Shown: in pieces, positions 17,425 through 26,709 of the stretch | Layout of the letters: each line of letters begins with the position of its first letter | Position numbering within the stretch: the first letter of the stretch is position 1 | Source of the DNA: Hyphomicrobiales bacterium | Lineage (GTDB): Bacteria > Pseudomonadota > Alphaproteobacteria > Rhizobiales > Aestuariivirgaceae | Direction: 5' to 3' | DNA length: 64,000 bases | NCBI GenBank assembly: GCA_025359045.1 | Contig: JANYHN010000013.1 | Span: 56,377-120,376, forward strand | Program-made: the position numbers and the translations under genes | The notes under the pieces: model-generated | Told to the model about the DNA's origin: nothing | The model's input: the letters and a program-made list of their open reading frames with translations, nothing else | The model's database searches: none

Positions 17425-17924
17425 GCCTTTTTGGCCTTGGTGATGGTGATTGGCAGAACTTGGCTTTCTTTTACCTCTTGCATCACAAAATAAGAATGCG
17501 TGCCTTCGATCATCGGTAATGTGCTGATGACGCCGCCTAGAATTTCTCGATATTCGCTCATGTCGCGCACCCGAAGCTTTAAAAGATAGTCAAATCCGCC
17601 GCCTACCATATGGCATTCGAGAATCTGTTTAACAGGTTTTACTGCAGCATTGAATTTTTCCAAAGTGGCTTCATCAGTGCCGCGCAATTTTACTGTCACA
17701 AACACCATCAAAGCTTGGCCGAGGGCCTTTGGCGAGACGCGCGCATGATAGCCGGTGATCACACCAGTTTGTTCAAGCTTTTTGATGCGCTGGGTTATGG
17801 GGGTGGGGGAGAGGTTGATGCGTTTAGAAAGTTCAACGACAGAGGTTCGGCCATCGGTTTGCAAATGACGAAGGATTTGCAAATCTACATTGTCGACATG
17901 TTCTATGACAGCGTCTTTTTTCAT
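17421..17924 (-). CDS. Lrp/AsnC-family regulator, probable PutR
   Basis: The 167-residue protein has an N-terminal winged helix-turn-helix (SVVELSKRINLSPTPITQRI) and a C-terminal ligand-binding RAM domain with GGFDYLLKLRV. It lies head to head with putA, 115 bases apart. In Alphaproteobacteria such Lrp-type PutR proteins activate putA when proline is present, so this is the expected role. The ATG at 17924 is preferred over a GTG three codons earlier because AGGTG is well placed before it. It overlaps panC downstream. Confidence 0.9.
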   Translation of the reverse strand: MKKDAVIEHVDNVDLQILRHLQTDGRTSVVELSKRINLSPTPITQRIKKLEQTGVITGYHARVSPKALGQALMVFVTVKLRGTDEATLEKFNAAVKPVKQILECHMVGGGFDYLLKLRVRDMSEYREILGGVISTLPMIEGTHSYFVMQEVKESQVLPITITKAKKA

Positions 17925-17953
17925 TGAATACACCTATTTGTAGAAACTGTATC

Positions 17954-17966
17954 AGTGAATATCACT
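17954..17966. promoter_or_regulatory. Candidate operator in the lrp-putA divergent region
   Basis: AGTGA-ATA-TCACT is an inverted repeat with five-base arms in the 115-base region between the regulator and putA. Its position, near the regulator's own start and upstream of putA, fits an Lrp/PutR binding site. The motif alone is short and could be chance. Confidence 0.35.
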
Positions 17967-18039
17967 ATTTGGTGCGATTAATGAAGCGGAAAAATAATTC
18001 AAAACTTTGCTATTTTCAAACATCACTGAGGAGACTCAA

Positions 18040-21000
18040 ATGCAAAATACTATTGATCGCGCCACGATTGACTCGAGCCTTTTTCGGGATGAGACCATTT
18101 TGGTTCATGAGCTTGCGGCAAAGGCAAATCTATCTGCGAGCGATGATCAAAAAGTTCTGGCACTTGCTAAGGAACTGGTACTGGCCGTTCGCAACAACCG
18201 CAAAGCGCAGGGCAGTATCGATGCGTTCATGCAGGAATACTCGTTGTCATCGCAAGAAGGTGTCGTGCTGATGTGTTTGGCTGAGGCTTTGCTGCGTATT
18301 CCCGATGCGGCGACAGCAGACCGTTTGATTGCGGATAAAATTGGTGGTGGCAATTGGCAATCTCATTTGGGGCAATCTGAATCATTGTTTGTTAATGCGT
18401 CGGCCTGGGGGCTGATGTTGACTGGCAAAATCATCACCATGGGGCAGGATGTAAGTGGTGATGGCTTTGGTTTTCTCAAACGTTTGGTGCGCAAATCTGG
18501 TGAACCCATTTTGCGCAATGCCATTAAACAAGCCATGCGCATCATGGGGCGGCAATTCGTTTTGGGCCAGAATATGGGCGAGGCGTTGATCCTTGCGCGT
18601 GCTGAGGAAGCCAAGGGTTATCGCTATAGTTTTGACATGCTCGGTGAAAGTGCCATGACAATGGCAGACGCAGCGCATTATTTCGAAGCCTACAAATCAG
18701 CATTGAATGCGCTCACTGGTGGGCGTGATGTGCTGGCCAGTCCTTCACTGTCGGTCAAGCTTTCAGCACTCTATCCGAGTTACGAAGAAAAACACCGCGA
18801 AGAAGCTTTGGCATGTTTGTTTGATGCAATTTTGCAATTGGCGGCGCGGGCAAAAGAATTGAATGTCGGTTTGACACTTGATGCGGAAGAGGTGGCGCGG
18901 CTCGATCTTTCACTTTTATTGTTTGAAAAGTTAGCAAGTGACTCCCGCTTGAGTGGATGGAATGGATTAGGACTTGCCGTTCAGGCATATGGCAAAAGGG
19001 CGCTTCCAACCCTTGAATGGTTGGCAAATCTCGCCCAGAAAACGCAGCGCGTATTACCCGTTCGCCTTGTGAAGGGGGCATATTGGGACACTGAGATTAA
19101 GCGGGCACAAGAGGCGGGATTGGAAGATTTTCCAGTGTTCACGCGCAAGGTTTGCACAGATGTGAGCTATCTTGCCTGTGCGCGGTTTATGTTGTCGCGG
19201 CGCGAAGTATTTTATCCGCAGTTTGCTACCCATAATGCCCAAAGCGTTGCCGCTGTGCAGGTTATGGCGGGCGATAAACTGGGGTTCGAGTTTCAACGTC
19301 TGCACGGCATGGGGCAGGGGCTTTATGATCAGGTGATTGATAAACACCCCTGCCGAATCTATGCGCCAGTTGGCAGCCATAAGGATCTATTGGCGTATCT
19401 TGTGCGTAGGCTTTTGGAGAATGGTGCAAACACGTCTTTCGTCAATCGGCTCGCTGATGATGAAGCCCCTTTGGATGATATTATCGCAAATCCAGTGTCC
19501 CAAGTTTTGGCTTTAACGCGCATTGCTCATCCCCACATTCGCAAACCCTCTGAACTGTTTGCCCCGCGGGTGAATTCTGCTGGCTTGCCTCTTTGGCGGG
19601 CGAGTGATCGAGACGAACTCACCAATGGCGTTGACGTCGCATTACTGAAAATTTTTGCCGCCGCCGCAATTGTCGATGGGCAAGCACTTCGCGATGGGCC
19701 AGAACGCCCGATTGTTTCGCCGCATAATCTTTCAATTCAGGTTGGAAAAGTTTGGGAAGCAAGTGACGCAAGTGTTGTTCGTGCAATGGATAGTGCTGCA
19801 TTTCATCAAGATAGTTGGGATCAATTGGGGGGCGAGGCCCGTGCTGATATTTTAGAAGCAGCCGCTAATCTGTTCGAACTGCATCGCTCCACACTTGTTG
19901 CTCTGTTGATCAGAGAAGCGGGCAAGACGCTTGACAACGCAATGGGTGATTTACGTGAGGCCGTGGATTTCTTGCGGTTTTATGCAAGCGAAGCACGCGC
20001 GAAGTTTTCAAATCCAGTGCGTCTACCGGGACCTACGGGCGAGATCAATGAATTGACTTTGCATGGGCGCGGCGTGTTTGCTTGCATCTCGCCATGGAAT
20101 TTTCCATTGGCGATTTTTACCGGGCAGGTTGCGGCTGCATTAGCGGCGGGTAATAGCGTTATTGCAAAGCCTGCCGAACAAACGCCTTTGGTGGCGCATG
20201 AAGCGATCAAGCTTTTGCACCAGGCTGGCGTACCTCTCGGCGTGCTGCATTTTTTGCCAGGCGATGGAGCGCGAATTGGAAAGCTGCTACTTAATCATCC
20301 GGCGCTGGCTGGTGTTGCATTTACGGGCTCTAATGATACCGCTCGCATCATCAACCGAGCACTTGCATTACGCGAAGGTTCAATCCCCAGTTTTGTGGCA
20401 GAGACAGGAGGGATGAATGCAATGATTGTCGACTCGTCTGCATTGCCCGAGCAAGCCGTGCGTGACGTGGTGGCATCTGCTTTCGACAGCGCTGGCCAAC
20501 GCTGTTCAGCAGTGCGGATTTTGTTTGTGCAGGAAGATATTGCAGACAAAGTTATAGGGATGCTGAAAGGTGCCATGGCGCTGTTGAAGATTGGTGACCC
20601 GATGATTTACGCGACTGATGTTGGCCCGGTTATTGACTTAGAAGCAAAGGCGACATTGGAGAACCATAAAACTTTAATGGCCAACAAAGCGCGGGTGATT
20701 TTGGACATGGAGCTTCCAAAAGAATGCTCGGACGGTAACTATGTTTCTCCCGCCGCTTATGAGCTGGATTCTTTAACACTACTTTTGCGCGAAACTTTTG
20801 GGCCTATCCTTCATGTGATACGATTCCATGGTGAGCGGCTTGACGAAGTGTGTGATCAGATCAATGCCAAAGGTTTTGGGCTGACGCTTGGCCTCCACAC
20901 TCGCATTGAATCTGTTGCAAAAAGAGTGAGAGCCAGAATGCGGGTTGGTAATCTTTATGTGAACCGCAATCAGATTGGTGCGGTCGTCGGTGCTCAACCC

Positions 21001-21135
21001 TTTGGTGGTGAAGGACTTTCTGGAACTGGCCCAAAAGCGGGCGGCCCTCACACCCTAACTCGCTTCTTGGTTGAGCGCGTTTGTTCAACAGATTCAACAG
21101 CTTCAGGCGGAAACGCCGAACTAATTAACAGTTGA
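18040..21135 (+). CDS. putA: Bifunctional proline dehydrogenase / P5C dehydrogenase PutA
   Basis: PutA oxidises proline to glutamate in two steps: FAD-linked proline dehydrogenase, then NAD-linked delta-1-pyrroline-5-carboxylate dehydrogenase. In this 1031-residue protein the PRODH barrel spans about residues 80-460 (RLVKGAYWDTEIKRAQ near 350 is diagnostic). The aldehyde dehydrogenase domain spans about 530-1000, with SPWNFPLAIFTGQ and the catalytic Cys in SAGQRCSAVRI. There is no N-terminal ribbon-helix-helix domain, so it is the shorter non-regulatory type; control falls to the divergent Lrp-type gene. The ATG at 18040 is chosen for its GAGGAGA site. Confidence 0.96.
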   Translation: MQNTIDRATIDSSLFRDETILVHELAAKANLSASDDQKVLALAKELVLAVRNNRKAQGSIDAFMQEYSLSSQEGVVLMCLAEALLRIPDAATADRLIADKIGGGNWQSHLGQSESLFVNASAWGLMLTGKIITMGQDVSGDGFGFLKRLVRKSGEPILRNAIKQAMRIMGRQFVLGQNMGEALILARAEEAKGYRYSFDMLGESAMTMADAAHYFEAYKSALNALTGGRDVLASPSLSVKLSALYPSYEEKHREEALACLFDAILQLAARAKELNVGLTLDAEEVARLDLSLLLFEKLASDSRLSGWNGLGLAVQAYGKRALPTLEWLANLAQKTQRVLPVRLVKGAYWDTEIKRAQEAGLEDFPVFTRKVCTDVSYLACARFMLSRREVFYPQFATHNAQSVAAVQVMAGDKLGFEFQRLHGMGQGLYDQVIDKHPCRIYAPVGSHKDLLAYLVRRLLENGANTSFVNRLADDEAPLDDIIANPVSQVLALTRIAHPHIRKPSELFAPRVNSAGLPLWRASDRDELTNGVDVALLKIFAAAAIVDGQALRDGPERPIVSPHNLSIQVGKVWEASDASVVRAMDSAAFHQDSWDQLGGEARADILEAAANLFELHRSTLVALLIREAGKTLDNAMGDLREAVDFLRFYASEARAKFSNPVRLPGPTGEINELTLHGRGVFACISPWNFPLAIFTGQVAAALAAGNSVIAKPAEQTPLVAHEAIKLLHQAGVPLGVLHFLPGDGARIGKLLLNHPALAGVAFTGSNDTARIINRALALREGSIPSFVAETGGMNAMIVDSSALPEQAVRDVVASAFDSAGQRCSAVRILFVQEDIADKVIGMLKGAMALLKIGDPMIYATDVGPVIDLEAKATLENHKTLMANKARVILDMELPKECSDGNYVSPAAYELDSLTLLLRETFGPILHVIRFHGERLDEVCDQINAKGFGLTLGLHTRIESVAKRVRARMRVGNLYVNRNQIGAVVGAQPFGGEGLSGTGPKAGGPHTLTRFLVERVCSTDSTASGGNAELINS

Positions 21136-21181
21136 TTAGCAATTGCGGACTAACACTGATCGTCAATAATCAGGAAGTGTG

Positions 21182-21715
21182 ATGGCAAATCTCTTAGCCA
21201 CAGCAGAACGCAAACCGTTTTTGACATTCGAGGAAGCAACAGGTTTCTTGGAAGAAACTGCAAAGCGCTCGGGCGTAAAACACTTGTCCTATTGGTACAT
21301 GCAGTTCAGCGATGATCTTCCTGATCAAGTTATTTGGATTGCAACTTATGATCCAAATTACATGAACGAATATATGAAGAATTTTACTCCACTCGGCGAT
21401 CCTGTTATGGATGAAATGCGCGACGGTCGGATTATTGATTGGACGGAATGGATGGGCGTAGATGAAACGCTGCATAACATTCACGCCGCGGCGTTTAAGT
21501 ATGATGTTCCGAAATATGGCATCTCGATGCATCTACCCGTGGCGTCGCAGGACAAAATCATCTTCTCTGTTTGCTTGAACAGTGACGATGCGAGTTGGCC
21601 TAAATTACGTGGCACGCTGGTGAAACGGTTTAAGCCCTTCGCCGCAGAGTTTCATGAACGCATTTTGCCAATGATCCAATCACGCCAAAAGGGCGATGCT
21701 GTCTACTCTTTTTAG
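21182..21715 (+). CDS. LuxR-type autoinducer-binding domain protein without HTH
   Basis: The 177-residue protein looks like a lone acyl-homoserine-lactone-binding domain of LuxR regulators. The pattern HLSYWYMQFSDDLPDQVIW, then YDPNYMNEYMKNFTPLGDPVM with the family's DPV motif, then IDWTEW and YGISMHLPV follows the autoinducer domain order. LuxR proteins normally continue with about 65 residues of helix-turn-helix; here the protein ends at AVYSF. It may be a signal-binding modulator or a decayed regulator. No luxI-type synthase is nearby. It follows putA by 46 bases. Confidence 0.7.
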   Translation: MANLLATAERKPFLTFEEATGFLEETAKRSGVKHLSYWYMQFSDDLPDQVIWIATYDPNYMNEYMKNFTPLGDPVMDEMRDGRIIDWTEWMGVDETLHNIHAAAFKYDVPKYGISMHLPVASQDKIIFSVCLNSDDASWPKLRGTLVKRFKPFAAEFHERILPMIQSRQKGDAVYSF

Positions 21716-21717
21716 CC

Positions 21718-23001
21718 TCATTCATCTCGCACCTTAAAAGAAAGGCCACGCTCGACGGCGGTGTTGCCAAATTTCTTGCGAATCTTATCCATAGCCATTT
21801 CTGCTTTGGTGCGTGCCACGTCACTTGCATCTAACGAACTTTCTTCTTCGCTGCTGTCTCGCTCTACAAGATGTGAAATTCCGACGCCTAAAAGCCTAAA
21901 GCTTTTCTTGCCGGTTTCTTTTTTCAACAGAGGATTTGCAGCTTCGAATATTTTATGCGCTAAGTTGGTAGCATCTTCATAAGAAGCCGCACGCGTCAGG
22001 CTTTGGAAATCGATAGTTTTTAGTTTCAATGTTACAGTGTAGCCCGCCATGTGTGACGCCTTGGCGCGGCGTGAAACTTTTTGGGAAAGGTTCCACAGTA
22101 TTGGTTCAAGTGATTTGTAGTCACTGATGTCATCATTGAAAGTTGTTTCGGCGCTGATACTTTTGGTCTCGCGCTCGGTCAACACTTCCCTGATATCTTC
22201 ACCGCGCGAGAGATGATAGAGCCGCGCGCCCATATTGCCAAATTTTCGCATCAAGTCGTTTTTTTCCATGGTCTGCAATTGACTGATCATGGTGATGCCA
22301 CCTTTGGCGAGTTGGGCTTGTGTTGCCTTTCCAACACCCCAGATTGCCCCCACGGGTTTGGCCGCCAAAATTGCTAGCGTGTCGGCCTTACCGATGATTG
22401 AGAAACCACGCGGCTTTTCAAAATCTGATGCGAGCTTTGCCAAGAACTTGTTATGTGACAGCCCAATTGAAGCCGTTATGCCAACTTCGTTTTCAATGCG
22501 CTTGACCAGTTTTGCCAGCGATGTGGCGGGGGACGTGCCGTGGAGCTTTTCTGTTCCACTTAAATCCAGAAACGCTTCATCGATCGACACTGGCTGAACC
22601 AATGGTGTAAACTCAAACATGATATCGCGAACAATTTTTCCGGCAGCAGCATATTTGGCCATATCAGGTTTCACAACCACTGCTTCTGGGCAAAGTTTCA
22701 ATGCTTTGAACATCGGCATGGCGGATTTCACGCCATGGATGCGGGCGATATAGCATGCCGTCGAAACCACGCCGCGAATTTGGCCGCCAACGATTACGGG
22801 TTTATCTCTAATTTCTGGATTGTCGCGCTTTTCAACGGCTGCGTAAAAAGCATCACAGTCGATATGAGCAATGGCCAGATGATGAAGTTCGGGATGTTTG
22901 ACAATGCGCGGGCTGCCGCAGGATGGGCAGCGTTTTGCATCGTCTGCGAACTGGGTTAAACAGTCTCGACAAAAGCCATGGGTCAGGTTTTCAGTCACCA
23001 T
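21718..23001 (-). CDS. dinB: DNA polymerase IV with N-terminal Cys4 motif
   Basis: This is a Y-family translesion polymerase of 427 residues. The palm carries the catalytic acids in AHIDCDAFYAAVE and VSIDEAFLDLSG, and helix-hairpin-helix and little-finger regions follow. An N-terminal extension has two Cys pairs (CRDC and CPSC), a likely zinc knuckle that I associate with rhizobial DinB. No beta-clamp motif is obvious at the C terminus, which ends SFKVRDE. The start at MVTENLTHG (23001) is preferred, since an upstream ATG would overlap the preceding gene. It converges with the LuxR-like gene with a two-base gap. Confidence 0.93.
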   Translation of the reverse strand: MVTENLTHGFCRDCLTQFADDAKRCPSCGSPRIVKHPELHHLAIAHIDCDAFYAAVEKRDNPEIRDKPVIVGGQIRGVVSTACYIARIHGVKSAMPMFKALKLCPEAVVVKPDMAKYAAAGKIVRDIMFEFTPLVQPVSIDEAFLDLSGTEKLHGTSPATSLAKLVKRIENEVGITASIGLSHNKFLAKLASDFEKPRGFSIIGKADTLAILAAKPVGAIWGVGKATQAQLAKGGITMISQLQTMEKNDLMRKFGNMGARLYHLSRGEDIREVLTERETKSISAETTFNDDISDYKSLEPILWNLSQKVSRRAKASHMAGYTVTLKLKTIDFQSLTRAASYEDATNLAHKIFEAANPLLKKETGKKSFRLLGVGISHLVERDSSEEESSLDASDVARTKAEMAMDKIRKKFGNTAVERGLSFKVRDE

Positions 23002-23033
23002 AGGAAAAGAATAGAGAGAGAACAGTGGGAGCG

Positions 23034-23690
23034 CTAGATGCCAATAAGACGTGCTGCGTGAGACTGGACATCTTTCCAATTATCACTGCGAAGCGAAACA
23101 TAATCGAGATCCGGAACATGTTTGGCAAAGCGTTCATCGTGGAGAAAGTGTATGAGATGCACATGGGGCGCGTGGTCAAAGGCGCTTTGGATGAAATTCT
23201 GGCTGTCGTCGATAAAGGCTACTGGAGCAGTTGTACGCGAAGCGATTTCAAGGAGCGCGGGGCCTTTAGGGCCGGAATTCGTTATAACAGGAAAGTCCAG
23301 GCCCAACATCGATAAGTTAGCGCGCCTGTCATCGCCTGCAAAATGCGGCAGATTGGTCAACATCACGATAGTAGCGTCCTTGCTCAGAGCATTGAGCCCT
23401 TCAATTGCACCAGTGATCGCTTTCATATGCCGCGTGCGGTGAACGAAAAACTCATTCACGAGTTCAAAGCCCGATGCTGGAGATATCGCCGTTCCTGTGT
23501 CCGTCTCATAAATGTGATAAAGGTCCATCGGATTGCCCGGTTTAAGGCTTAACCCTGACTTACCGATATAATCTTCGAAATCTTGAATGAAGTGCACCAC
23601 CACTTCATCAACATCACTGATGACCAGTGGCTTTGTTGGTGAAATTTTTAAAGCTGCTAATTGTTGCTTGGTCGGCTCAGAAATCATCAT
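23034..23690 (-). CDS. HAD-superfamily hydrolase-like protein
   Basis: The 218-residue protein has HAD motifs: VISDVDEVVVHF supplies the D-x-D nucleophile motif, VMLTNLPH is motif II, and APVAFIDDSQ gives the acidic motif. The substrate is unknown; the family includes small phosphatases. The ATG at 23690 (or 23687) is chosen because GGAG lies five bases upstream; a longer frame would overlap most of the DUF3572 gene. It sits between that gene and dinB, all on one strand, with overlaps or short gaps. Confidence 0.72.
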   Translation of the reverse strand: MMISEPTKQQLAALKISPTKPLVISDVDEVVVHFIQDFEDYIGKSGLSLKPGNPMDLYHIYETDTGTAISPASGFELVNEFFVHRTRHMKAITGAIEGLNALSKDATIVMLTNLPHFAGDDRRANLSMLGLDFPVITNSGPKGPALLEIASRTTAPVAFIDDSQNFIQSAFDHAPHVHLIHFLHDERFAKHVPDLDYVSLRSDNWKDVQSHAARLIGI

Positions 23691-23970
23691 TGGCTCCGGG
23701 GAAGTTTCTACGGGCATTGACCAAGGTTTGTGGCGAAATTTCATGGTTTTGCGCGAACTCGAGAATCAGCGCCTCGTCTTGCAAAGCGTAATCCAGCATA
23801 AAACCGAGAAAAACTGGGTCTGTTGCACCAGTTTGCATCTCATGCAGACCCATACCACTCAAAGCGGAAAACCGCTCTAATCGTTCCTCATTTGATGCAA
23901 TAAAAGCCATTAATTGCAATGCAATAACATTGCTATCGGAAGTGGCTTCTGAGGGTGTTTTTAGTCTCAT
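23677..23970 (-). CDS. DUF3572 family protein
   Basis: This 97-residue protein matches the alphaproteobacterial family DUF3572: ALQLMAFIASNEERLERF, GMGLHEMQ and PVFLGFMLDYALQDEALI. It is predicted to be all alpha-helical and cytosolic; no function is known. It overlaps the HAD-like gene by about 13 bases. The start faces divK across about 200 bases. Confidence 0.82.
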   Translation of the reverse strand: MRLKTPSEATSDSNVIALQLMAFIASNEERLERFSALSGMGLHEMQTGATDPVFLGFMLDYALQDEALILEFAQNHEISPQTLVNARRNFPGANDDF

Positions 23971-24176
23971 TTGATAACGTTGTTAACCAATGTGGTGAAT
24001 GAATTTTAACGGTTTAAGGAGTTGGTTACCGTGTATGGGGCAAAAGCAAGCTTGGCTTAATGGAAAATCCGGTTGGTATGCAATCGGTTATTTCTGGTGT
24101 GGGAGAGATGCTTGCAATGGACCTTGGAACACATGATCATGACGCGAGCGAGCCGCATCCTATGATGAGGACTGAA

Positions 24177-24551
24177 ATGCAAAAAACGGTGTTGGTGGTA
24201 GAAGATAATGAATTGAACATGAAGCTGTTCAATGATTTGCTTGAAGCACATGGCTACCGCGTCGTGCAAACGCGCGACGGGCTTTCGGCGCTTGAAATTG
24301 CACGTAAACATATGCCTGATTTAATCTTGATGGATATTCAATTGCCGGAAGTCTCGGGCATTGAAGTGACCAAATGGCTCAAAGAAGATGAAGATTTAAA
24401 GCGCATTCCCGTGATTGCTGTGACGGCTTTTGCGATGAAGGGCGATGAACAGAAGATCAGGGAAGGTGGCTGCGAGGCTTATATTTCCAAGCCAATTTCC
24501 GTCGTTAGTTTCCTGCAAACAATTGACAAGTTTTTGAAGCAACCAAAATAA
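24177..24551 (+). CDS. divK: Single-domain response regulator DivK
   Basis: DivK relays phosphate in the cell-cycle pathway that controls CtrA, working with PleC, DivJ and DivL at the poles. The 124-residue protein is nearly canonical: [11 protein letters not shown] at the acidic pocket, the phospho-acceptor Asp in [13 protein letters not shown], and ISKPISV with the conserved Lys. The ATG at 24177 is used because AGGA precedes it and it matches the usual DivK length; a longer upstream frame has no support. Its TAA overlaps the pleD ATG (TAATG). The upstream region has TTAACC-like half sites that could bind CtrA. Confidence 0.95.
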   Translation: MQKTVLVVEDNELNMKLFNDLLEAHGYRVVQTRDGLSALEIARKHMPDLILMDIQLPEVSGIEVTKWLKEDEDLKRIPVIAVTAFAMKGDEQKIREGGCEAYISKPISVVSFLQTIDKFLKQPK

Positions 24552-25921
24552 TGACCGCTCGCGTTCTTGTTGTTGACGATATTTTAGCGAATGTGAGGCT
24601 TCTTGAAGCCAAGCTTACGGCTGAATATTTCGAAGTCATCACAGCGATGAACGGGTTAGATGCACTTGAAGCCGTTGCACGCAGTAAGCCGGATTTAATT
24701 CTGCTTGATGTGATGATGCCCGGAATTGACGGCATTGAAGTTTGCAAACGCATAAAATCCAACCCTGCAACCCAGCATATTCCGATTGTTATGGTGACAG
24801 CACTTGATCAACCTGAAGACCGCGTACGTGGGTTGAATGCAGGTGCAGACGATTTCTTGACGAAGCCCGTCAATGACATCTCATTGTTTTGCCGCATCAA
24901 GAGTTTGGTTCGTCTCAAAATGTTGACGGACGAACTCCGTATCCGTGCTGAAACGGGCGATAATATACATTCCATGCTGCGCAATGAAGTTCTGGCAACG
25001 GCTGAACAGGGCAGGCTATTGCTGGTTGATACGCGGGAAACATCAGTTGAGCGGATTAAGTCTGCGCTGAGTGGGCATCACATGGTTACAAGTGTTGATG
25101 ATCCCAATCTGGCAATTGAAACAGCGGCAACCGCAGCTGCCCCTTTCGAACTCATCGTCATAAGTTTAGAGCAAGTCAAATTTGATGGCTTAAGGCTTTG
25201 CTCTCAACTCAGATCGCTCGAAGCGACGCGGCAAACGCCGATTCTCATTCTCGTTGAACCCGATGATCAAACACGGTTACTGCGTGCTCTTGATATGGGG
25301 GTGAATGATTATTTGTTGCGCCCAGTTGACCGCCAAGAACTTCTGGCCCGGGTTAACACGCAAATTAAACGCTGGCGCTATACCGAGCAGTTGCGCTCCA
25401 GTGTGAAAGCATCAATCGAATTGGCGGTGACAGATTCGCTGACGGGTCTTTACAACCGTCGCTATTTGGAAACCCATCTGACCAGTCTCATCGAACACTT
25501 TATAAATCGCGGCAAGTCGCTTGCGGTATTGGCCGTCGACGTTGATTTTTTCAAACCGATCAACGACACCTATGGCCATGACGCAGGCGATAAAGTGTTG
25601 CAGGAGCTTGCGGTACGGATTCGCGAGAATACGCGGACGATTGATTTGTGTTGCCGTACGGGTGGCGAAGAGTTTGTTCTGGTTTTACCATCCACAAATA
25701 TGGCAGCGGCGCATGTCATCGCTGAACGCCTGCGCAAATCAATAGCCTCGAAATTATTTACCGTGGGGCAAACGCCTGCCATTCCGGTTACCGTGTCAAT
25801 CGGCGTGGCTGCGTTGAATAATGTTGAAGATACGCTCGACAGACTTTTAAAGCGGGCAGATTCTGCACTTTATGCGGCAAAGCGCGAAGGTCGCAACCGA
25901 GTTGTTCAAGCTGCGGCTTAA
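24551..25921 (+). CDS. pleD: Diguanylate cyclase response regulator PleD
   Basis: PleD makes cyclic di-GMP and drives the swarmer-to-stalked type transition. The 456-residue protein has two receiver domains, the first with LILLDVMMPG carrying the phosphorylated Asp and the second a degenerate dimerisation adaptor around 155-270. A C-terminal GGDEF domain has GGEEF at the active site. Five residues before it, RTID is an RxxD inhibitory site, so product feedback is expected. It is translationally coupled to divK, the classic alphaproteobacterial pair. Confidence 0.96.
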   Translation: MTARVLVVDDILANVRLLEAKLTAEYFEVITAMNGLDALEAVARSKPDLILLDVMMPGIDGIEVCKRIKSNPATQHIPIVMVTALDQPEDRVRGLNAGADDFLTKPVNDISLFCRIKSLVRLKMLTDELRIRAETGDNIHSMLRNEVLATAEQGRLLLVDTRETSVERIKSALSGHHMVTSVDDPNLAIETAATAAAPFELIVISLEQVKFDGLRLCSQLRSLEATRQTPILILVEPDDQTRLLRALDMGVNDYLLRPVDRQELLARVNTQIKRWRYTEQLRSSVKASIELAVTDSLTGLYNRRYLETHLTSLIEHFINRGKSLAVLAVDVDFFKPINDTYGHDAGDKVLQELAVRIRENTRTIDLCCRTGGEEFVLVLPSTNMAAAHVIAERLRKSIASKLFTVGQTPAIPVTVSIGVAALNNVEDTLDRLLKRADSALYAAKREGRNRVVQAAA

Positions 25922-26066
25922 TTTAGGGCGCATCTGAATTTCTGTATTTTCACCTTTACAAATGCAAAAACAATGTCCATTTCTTGAAAAGAAGCTGAGT
26001 TGCGATGGTTCCAGCTATCTGCGATGATGGCTTAATATTTTATAGGTTTTCTGAGGAGTTTTCGAA

Positions 26067-26294
26067 ATGGGTTCGTTTTCATGGTATCATTGGGTTCTGG
26101 TGTTAGTTGTTGTCATGGTTTTGTTTGGCGGCAAAGGTAAAGTGTCAGACTTGATGGGCGATGTGGCCAAGGGCATAAAGAGCTTTAAGAAGGGCCTTGC
26201 TGATGATCCTGCTGATGTTGCCGCTACTGCAAAATCATTGGAACAACAGGCTGCCGATACAGCCAAACAAGCGGCTGAAAAAGTAAAAAGCTAA
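26067..26294 (+). CDS. tatA: Twin-arginine translocase subunit TatA
   Basis: This 75-residue protein has one N-terminal membrane helix ([16 protein letters not shown]) followed by the [21 protein letters not shown] amphipathic helix, shown here in part, and a charged tail. TatA oligomers form the pathway for folded Tat substrates. A GAGGAG site precedes the start. It is the first gene of a complete tatABC operon that runs into serS and surE. Confidence 0.95.
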   Translation: MGSFSWYHWVLVLVVVMVLFGGKGKVSDLMGDVAKGIKSFKKGLADDPADVAATAKSLEQQAADTAKQAAEKVKS

Positions 26295-26328
26295 ACGCCG
26301 CAAACTTTAACGGCAGGGGCTTTGTTTC

Positions 26329-26709
26329 ATGTTTGATTTTGGGCTGAGTTACACACACATGCTCGTGCTTGGGCTTATCGCCTTTATGGTGATTGGCAAG
26401 AACGACATGCCTGTCGTTTTGCGCAAATTTGGGCAGTTTATGGCCAAGGTTCGATCTATGTCGCGCGAATTTCAGGGCCATGTAGATATTGCCATGAAGG
26501 ATGCTGGCGTGGCCAGTTTGAAGAATGACTTGCAAGGATTAAAGTCAAATATTGACGGCGCTGTTTCAATTCCTGCCATGCAGACGGGACAAGCGGCATC
26601 GACATCAAGTCACAAGACCGTGGAATTTGAGAAGCTTTTTAGTTCACACGCAGGCGAAACCATTGTGGCAGGCAAGCCCGTTGAAGTTGATCAGGCTCCG
26701 AAAGCATGA
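26329..26709 (+). CDS. tatB: Twin-arginine translocase subunit TatB
   Basis: TatB forms the signal-peptide receptor complex with TatC. The 126-residue protein has the N-terminal helix FDFGLSYTHMLVLGLIAFMV, then the amphipathic helix with the usual DMPVVLRKFGQF, and a variable polar tail. Its TGA overlaps the tatC ATG (ATGA). The size is short but within family range. Confidence 0.93.
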   Translation: MFDFGLSYTHMLVLGLIAFMVIGKNDMPVVLRKFGQFMAKVRSMSREFQGHVDIAMKDAGVASLKNDLQGLKSNIDGAVSIPAMQTGQAASTSSHKTVEFEKLFSSHAGETIVAGKPVEVDQAPKA

